From the NCBI GenBank assembly GCA_016205125.1, contig JACQJE010000035.1:1-5283 (forward strand): 5,283 nucleotides of DNA, written 5' to 3'. Shown piece by piece: positions 5,226-5,283 of the stretch (the first letter of the stretch is position 1; each line of letters begins with the position of its first letter). A program made the position numbers and the translations under genes. Under the pieces are notes generated by a model, which made no database searches, was not told the origin of the DNA, and saw only the letters and a program-made list of their open reading frames with translations. This DNA is from Deltaproteobacteria bacterium. GTDB taxonomy: Bacteria; Bdellovibrionota; O2-12-FULL-43-9; JACQJE01.

Positions 5226-5283
5226 CCGTAACCTCTACATAGGTTGAGTGATATTCACAAACACCATAACCCTCCCCCCTCGA

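Overview
The window is a compact stretch of bacterial chromosome. It has five genes on the minus strand and one plus-strand gene for an exported protein at the left end. A Gram-negative (diderm) host is suggested by a Sec-type signal peptide on a protein whose last residues resemble an outer-membrane beta-strand. The species cannot be named from the sequence. The mix of purD, purE, a YrdC-domain gene and a DUF1015 gene is seen in several environmental lineages (Nitrospirota, Omnitrophota and delta-proteobacterial types); that placement is a guess.

Right to left on the minus strand: a YbaK/EbsC-family aminoacyl-tRNA deacylase gene (5225-4737) comes first. Then a promoter with a perfect TTGACA -35 box lies inside a perfect 16-bp inverted repeat. 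This is followed by purD (4650-3379, TTG start), purE (3382-2882, overlapping purD by ATGA), a tsaC/YrdC-type gene (2834-2151) and a DUF1015 gene (about 2167-860). The last four are spaced like one operon: a 4-bp overlap, a 47-bp gap and a 17-bp overlap. Together they join two purine-synthesis steps (GAR synthetase and N5-CAIR mutase) to tRNA t6A modification and an uncharacterised DUF1015 protein. The deacylase just upstream adds a second tRNA-quality theme.

On the plus strand, positions 1-269 hold a possible hairpin, an extended -10 promoter with an inverted repeat at the expected start point, and a leader with a well-placed Shine-Dalgarno ahead of an 18-codon mini-ORF. The gene at 270-863 encodes a 197-residue exported protein of no family I recognise. 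Its signal-peptidase region carries an exact 18-bp tandem duplication. Its TAA stop is interleaved with the TAG stop of the converging DUF1015 gene (CTAA, 860-863), so there is no intergenic space for a terminator.

No tRNA, rRNA, CRISPR array, insertion sequence or defence system is visible. This is mainly a housekeeping region. Its most notable points are the operator-like palindrome over the purD promoter, a missing arginine in the KxR motif of the TsaC-like protein, and the unknown exported protein with its recent duplication.
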